A stretch of 62,518 nt of DNA from Lachnospiraceae bacterium (GTDB lineage Bacteria; Bacillota; Clostridia; Lachnospirales; Lachnospiraceae). Each line of letters starts with the position of its first letter. Position 1 is the first letter of the stretch. The notes beneath the pieces are model-generated. The model ran no database searches. It had not been told where the DNA came from and was given only the letters and a program-made list of their open reading frames with translations. A program made the position numbers and the translations under genes. Location: contig CAJTDK010000019.1 in the NCBI GenBank assembly GCA_910575105.1, positions 1 through 62,518 on the forward strand. The letters are read 5' to 3'. Below are positions 58,786-62,518 of this stretch, in pieces.

Positions 58786-58850
58786 GATCAGACAGATTTC
58801 AAGATTTTTTGCATGTCAAAATCGTTTTCTTTTGGTCAGCCGGTACCAGA

Positions 58851-60452
58851 TCATGCAAAATAATCCTTTGCCGTACACAGCTTTTCCATCTTATCATGGA
58901 CATACGCCACATCCCTCTCATCCGTCAGAAGCACGATCACGTCCCCTACCTGAAGCTTCGTCGTACCTCTTGGGATGATCTCTTTGACCCCTCTCTGGAC
59001 AGATATCACAAGACAATTGTCCGGCCACTTGATCTCACTGATCAGCGCCTCATTTAACATAGAATTATACTGTACCACAAAATTTGTAAGTACCTTCCGG
59101 CCACGGGCCGCTTCTTTTTCCTCCTCCTGCTTCCCCTTCACGTCCGCCTTCTGCTTTTCCAAAAGCCTTTCAAGAAGGCTCTCGTATATCGGCTTCGATT
59201 CCAGAAGCGTTGCGACAATATAGGCGATAATGGAGACGATCGACAAGGAAAGCATCTGGGTGAGAGATCCGGTCATCTCAAAGATCAGGATAATCCCGGT
59301 GAGCGGCGCCCTTACGATCGCAGAGAAATATCCCGCCATGGCAAGCACCACAAAATTATTGATATACACCGCATCCATCCCAAAGTAATCCACGCTTACT
59401 GTTGCAAAGACTCCCCCGACGAAGCCGCCAAGCACGAGCAACGGGAAAAAGATGCCGCCCGGCGCCCCCGAACCAAAGCACACCGCCGAAAAAATAAAAC
59501 GGCTGACCAGGATAAAGACAACTGTGCCGAGCATCACATCCACATTGGTCAGATACTCGATCAGCATATGCCCGCTGCCCAAAAGCTCCGGCGCCGTAAT
59601 CCCTATGATCCCTGCGCACACAAAAGGAATCACAAGCTTCGCTGTAGTGCTGAGGAATTTGGCCTCATTATACAGAGACTGCACCTTAAGTGTAAACCAG
59701 TTGTAAAATGTTCCAAGCACGCCAAGCAATCCGCCAAGCAGAACGATCATCCCGTAATACTGTATAGGAAGGGGCTTTACGATATCAAAGGTAAATACCG
59801 GCGTCATGCCGAATACCGTTGTGGCAAGGAAATCCGCCGTCAGGGAAGACGCCATGACCGACATCAGCACGGACACTGAAAAATTCTTATGTACCTCCTC
59901 CAGCGAGAACATCACTCCCGCCAAAGGCGCATGGAACGCCGCCGCAAGCCCGGCGCTGGCGCCGCAGGTCAGCAAAAACTTCTCCTCCGTCTTCCCCCGC
60001 TCAAGCCCTTTGGACACGCCCTTTCCTGCCATGGCGCCAAGCTGGATGGACGGGCCTTCCCGCCCGAGCGCAAGCCCGCCAAGCAGGCAGAGAAAACCGC
60101 CTAAGAACTTCCCGCCGATGACCTTCCACCAGTTCTGGTCAAGCTTTCCGACCATCTCCCCCTCAAGCTGGGGAATCCCGCTCCCAGAGATCATCGGCTC
60201 TGCAGACACAAGCTTTCCTACGATCCAGGCTAGCAGCACCAGAACAAGAAACCATCCCGCGATCCGTATCGGATGGTCCCCGATAAATGCTAAGATCTGT
60301 TTCAATGTATCATTAGCAAACTCTAAAACCATTCGATAGAGAATCACTACGAACCCTGCGATCCCTCCTACGATGATCCCTTCTCCGATCAACGCCACCT
60401 GAAAATGCTCCGCACGCCGAACCGTGCCGGATGTATCCTGTTCCACAACCAT
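58851..60452 (-). CDS. ClC-family chloride channel/transporter with TrkA-C domain
   Basis: 533 residues with ~10-12 membrane segments. ClC selectivity motifs are present: GSGIPQLEGE, ALGREGPSIQLGAM (with the gating Glu) and GSGAPGGIFFPLLVLGGFVG. The C-terminal ~80 residues form a TrkA-C (RCK-C) domain (EIKWPDNCLVISVQRGVKEI, TTKLQVGDVIVLLTDERDVA), which usually binds a regulatory ligand. It likely moves chloride or fluoride; the absence of fluoride-specific signatures favours chloride/proton exchange. Stands alone upstream of the aspS leader. Confidence 0.9.
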   Translation of the reverse strand: MVVEQDTSGTVRRAEHFQVALIGEGIIVGGIAGFVVILYRMVLEFANDTLKQILAFIGDHPIRIAGWFLVLVLLAWIVGKLVSAEPMISGSGIPQLEGEMVGKLDQNWWKVIGGKFLGGFLCLLGGLALGREGPSIQLGAMAGKGVSKGLERGKTEEKFLLTCGASAGLAAAFHAPLAGVMFSLEEVHKNFSVSVLMSVMASSLTADFLATTVFGMTPVFTFDIVKPLPIQYYGMIVLLGGLLGVLGTFYNWFTLKVQSLYNEAKFLSTTAKLVIPFVCAGIIGITAPELLGSGHMLIEYLTNVDVMLGTVVFILVSRFIFSAVCFGSGAPGGIFFPLLVLGGFVGGVFATVSVDYFGMDAVYINNFVVLAMAGYFSAIVRAPLTGIILIFEMTGSLTQMLSLSIVSIIAYIVATLLESKPIYESLLERLLEKQKADVKGKQEEEKEAARGRKVLTNFVVQYNSMLNEALISEIKWPDNCLVISVQRGVKEIIPRGTTKLQVGDVIVLLTDERDVAYVHDKMEKLCTAKDYFA

Positions 60453-60579
60453 TCCTCCCTCACATGTTATCTCACACCGGAGATAACTCTCTGTGACGAA
60501 TATATTCTGTCACTTTCTACCAACATTATAATTCAATCCGGCAAAATGTTCAAGGTTGCTTCCTTTGTCTGTAATCTTT

Positions 60580-62121
60580 TTATGAAGGGAAGTCAACGAT
60601 CTTTGTTGCAATATTCTCTCGGAACCTCACATCATGCTCTGCCACCAGCATCGTCGGCTTATACATAAGCAGAAGCTCTTCAACCTGCATCCTGGAGATC
60701 ACATCGATATAGTTTAACGGCTCATCCCAGATATAAAGATGCGCAGAGGTTAAAAGGCTCGCCGCTATCAGGACTTTTTTCTTTTGCCCCTCGGAAAAAT
60801 CCTGCATCTCCTTGCCAAACTGACTCCGGTCCATATCCAGCCGCCGGAGGATTGCCAGGAACAGGCTCTCTTTAAGATTTCTAGTTTTACAGAATACTTT
60901 TATGCTGCCTTTAAGAAAAGAAGTATCCTGGCTGATATAGGAGATCACCAGCCCGGAGGCCATCCGGAGTGTCCCGCTCTCTATCATATCATAGCTCACT
61001 TTCCCATCCCGCGCCTGGGATGCATTGTGCAGAACTGCTCTTATTAAGCTTGATTTTCCGCAGCCATTCCCCCCGTTCAAAAACACGCGTTCTCCCTGGC
61101 TGACCTCAAATGTCAGGCCGTCAAAAAGCGCTTCTTTTGCCGTCTTATACCTAAGCCCGAATCTGTCGGCCGAGACAAGGGTATTCTTATAATGTACAAG
61201 CGGCATGATCTTAAGACTCGCCGCCTCCTCAATATCCTGAAGAAGCCCTTCCTTTTCCTCAATCTCCCGTTCAAGGCGCCGCTCCATCTGCCCGACCCTG
61301 CTTTGCATCTTTTTTGTCTTTGCCCCGATATATGCCCGTGTAGCAATACAGCGTTCCGGTTCTTTTACCGGATCGAAACCAATCTTCGTCCTTTCATTTT
61401 TGTCCGCCCACTGGCGCGTCTGCCTGGCTGCCTTCTTCAACTTGGCGATTTCTTTTTTATGCTTTTCATTCTCTGCCTGCGCATGAATATCCCGGCGTCT
61501 TTTATTCTCCCACCAGCTTGAAAAGTTCCCCGCCTGCACTTCTATGGACTGCCGGTTAAACGCCAGTACATGATCCACGCACGCGTCCAGGAAATCCCGG
61601 TCATGGGACACCAGAATAAAGCCCTTCTTCCCTTTCAGATATTCTTTTACGGTTTCCCGAGCCTCCCCATCCAGATGGCTGGTGGGTTCGTCGATGAGCA
61701 GGAAATCATTTTCCCCGGAAAATAATACCGCAAGCAAGAGCTTCGTCTGCTCTCCAAAGCTTAATGTGCAGAACGGCCGGTACAGAACCTCCGCATCAAG
61801 ATTGAGCTTCCCAAGCTCACAGATAATACGCCATTGCTCGCACCCCGTTTTCAGATCCCAGACAAAGTCTATTGCCGGCAGTTCCATGTATTCCGCTTTT
61901 ATCTCGTAAGGAAAATAATCGAACGCCGTACTTGCAGTAATTGTACCTTTATATTCGTACTTTCCAAGCAGGAGCTTTAGGAATGTCGTCTTTCCTTTGC
62001 CGTTTCTCCCGATAAAACCCAGCTTCCAGTCCGTGTCCACCGTAAAAGACACATTTTCAAAAATATTATCATAGCTTCCCTCATAGCAAAACGTGAGGTT
62101 ATTCACACTGATCTGCGCCAT
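60580..62121 (-). CDS. ABC-F protein, Lsa/CplR-like (ribosome protection type)
   Basis: 513 residues, two ATPase domains and no membrane segments: Walker A FIGRNGKGKTTFLKLLLGKY and LNGGNGCGKSSLIRAVLH; signatures LSFGEQTKLLLAVL and FSEGQKKKVLIAASL; Walker B LLIDEPTSHLD and LYIWDEPLNYID. The interdomain linker (~185-290) is long and basic. It resembles Lsa/Vga-type ABC-F factors that dislodge lincosamides, streptogramin A or pleuromutilins from ribosomes. Drug range cannot be predicted here. GGAGGGAGG precedes the ATG. The upstream leader, with its own promoter, a three-codon open frame and a terminator, supports antibiotic-induced attenuation. Confidence 0.85.
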   Translation of the reverse strand: MAQISVNNLTFCYEGSYDNIFENVSFTVDTDWKLGFIGRNGKGKTTFLKLLLGKYEYKGTITASTAFDYFPYEIKAEYMELPAIDFVWDLKTGCEQWRIICELGKLNLDAEVLYRPFCTLSFGEQTKLLLAVLFSGENDFLLIDEPTSHLDGEARETVKEYLKGKKGFILVSHDRDFLDACVDHVLAFNRQSIEVQAGNFSSWWENKRRRDIHAQAENEKHKKEIAKLKKAARQTRQWADKNERTKIGFDPVKEPERCIATRAYIGAKTKKMQSRVGQMERRLEREIEEKEGLLQDIEEAASLKIMPLVHYKNTLVSADRFGLRYKTAKEALFDGLTFEVSQGERVFLNGGNGCGKSSLIRAVLHNASQARDGKVSYDMIESGTLRMASGLVISYISQDTSFLKGSIKVFCKTRNLKESLFLAILRRLDMDRSQFGKEMQDFSEGQKKKVLIAASLLTSAHLYIWDEPLNYIDVISRMQVEELLLMYKPTMLVAEHDVRFRENIATKIVDFPS

Positions 62122-62208
62122 AAAATCCTCCCTCCTTCATTGCCAAAAGAAGTCATGCACTCAGGTAACCTCACGTTATGTTATACGGAACTGCTGATTT
62201 TTTACACC

Positions 62209-62237
62209 AAAAAAGAGAGGTTATGAGAACATAATCC
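62209..62237 (-). terminator. Attenuator terminator in the ABC-F leader
   Basis: GG(A)TTATG/CATAACC stem with a four-base loop, then TCTCTTTTTT on the minus strand, ~90 nt upstream of the gene. A competing pairing TTGCCAAAAG (62,248-62,239) with CTTTTGGCAA (62,149-62,140) could act as antiterminator or ribosome-site control. Confidence 0.6.
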
Positions 62238-62327
62238 ACTTTTGGCAACATAAAACAACTATCACCCGGATATCCCGGACAATAAGATTGATCAAGTCTC
62301 ATGTTTTCAAAAGCGAATTATCTCCTC

Positions 62328-62339
62328 ATCTTTTCACCT
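62328..62339 (-). CDS. Three-codon leader peptide (Met-Arg-Arg)
   Basis: ATG AGG AGA TAA, preceded by a good GAGAGGTG ribosome site and located ~25 nt after the predicted transcription start and ~90 nt before the attenuator. A ribosome held on such a minimal frame by an antibiotic would alter leader folding. Too short for coding statistics, so support is contextual only. Confidence 0.45.
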
Positions 62340-62361
62340 CTCTCTTGCACAATATAAAATT

Positions 62362-62390
62362 ATTATAGGGAAGCGGATCGGGTTTGTCAA
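62362..62390 (-). promoter_or_regulatory. Sigma-A promoter of the ABC-F gene
   Basis: TTGACA (62,390-62,385), exactly 17 nt, TATAAT (62,367-62,362) on the minus strand, a perfect consensus. It produces a ~235-nt leader before the ABC-F start. Confidence 0.85.
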
Positions 62391-62518
62391 GGATATCTCA
62401 CTTTGTACTAGGACAAACGCATGAATGTTTATTCTCTTTATTATACCTTATTGTCAAGTCTTACAGATTTAATATCTGTTCCAAATACTTTCTGGAATTC
62501 ATACTGATACAATAGCGT

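Overview
The window looks like a low-to-moderate GC, spore-forming Firmicute of the Lachnospiraceae type. The grounds are a CotF-like spore coat gene pair, a GatCAB operon behind a non-discriminating AspRS with a T-box-like leader, and Tn1549/Tn4451-type mobile elements that are typical of gut Clostridia. It falls into two halves. About 1-40,140 is a stack of nested and broken mobile elements at the 3' end of guaA. About 40,129-62,518 is an ordinary chromosome backbone.

Mobile half, left to right. (a) 139-2707: two small accessory genes and a chimeric remnant of a large serine recombinase. (b) 2708-18,679: the start of a Tn1549-like ICE transfer module (DUF6017 replication protein, DUF5348, PcfB, VirD4 coupling protein, Maff2, VirB6-like). 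Its maff2 gene is split by a complete ~10.6 kb Tn4451-like mobilizable element (GntR plus ABC transporter, sigma-like and HTH regulators, MobC, relaxase, replication initiator, DnaC-like loader, TnpW, large serine recombinase). The module stops dead inside the VirB6-like gene at a deletion scar. (c) 18,680-19,803: a truncated ABC transporter and its TetR regulator. (d) 19,894-24,738: a recombinase-in-trio (RIT) element with ~155-bp terminal inverted repeats, carrying a passenger gene. (e) 24,739-28,255: the relaxase end of another Tn1549-like element. (f) 28,572-40,140: an element integrated at the 3' end of guaA, with 11-bp direct repeats and matching arm-type sites at both ends. It carries a nucleotidyltransferase-fold gene, a small holin-like toxin, paired ribbon-helix-helix regulators, a mobilization gene, excisionase, XRE regulator and acetyltransferase. 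Its tyrosine integrase is interrupted by a 3.5-kb remnant of a serine-recombinase element.

Main biological observations. Two different tyrosine integrase genes are cut at exactly the same codons (the Arg-His-Ser-His of catalytic box II) by the same element end, so this element family appears to target resident integrases. All three replication proteins carry regularly spaced iteron-like repeats inside their coding regions. The nested IME has ends that would join into a palindrome when circular. Two tandem ribbon-helix-helix genes each have a promoter studded with GCCGTCA heptads.

Chromosomal half. guaA is followed by an aldo/keto reductase, an HPr-like protein, a D-2-hydroxyacid dehydrogenase, an M19 dipeptidase, a class-I glutamine amidotransferase hydrolase, CotF-like coat proteins, an FtsX-type ABC exporter with a long coiled coil, a PurF-like protein lacking its N-terminal catalytic cysteine, the aspS-(zinc ribbon)-gatCAB operon, a ClC chloride transporter and an Lsa-like ABC-F protein behind an attenuator-like leader. 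All calls come from reading the sequence; no database search was run.
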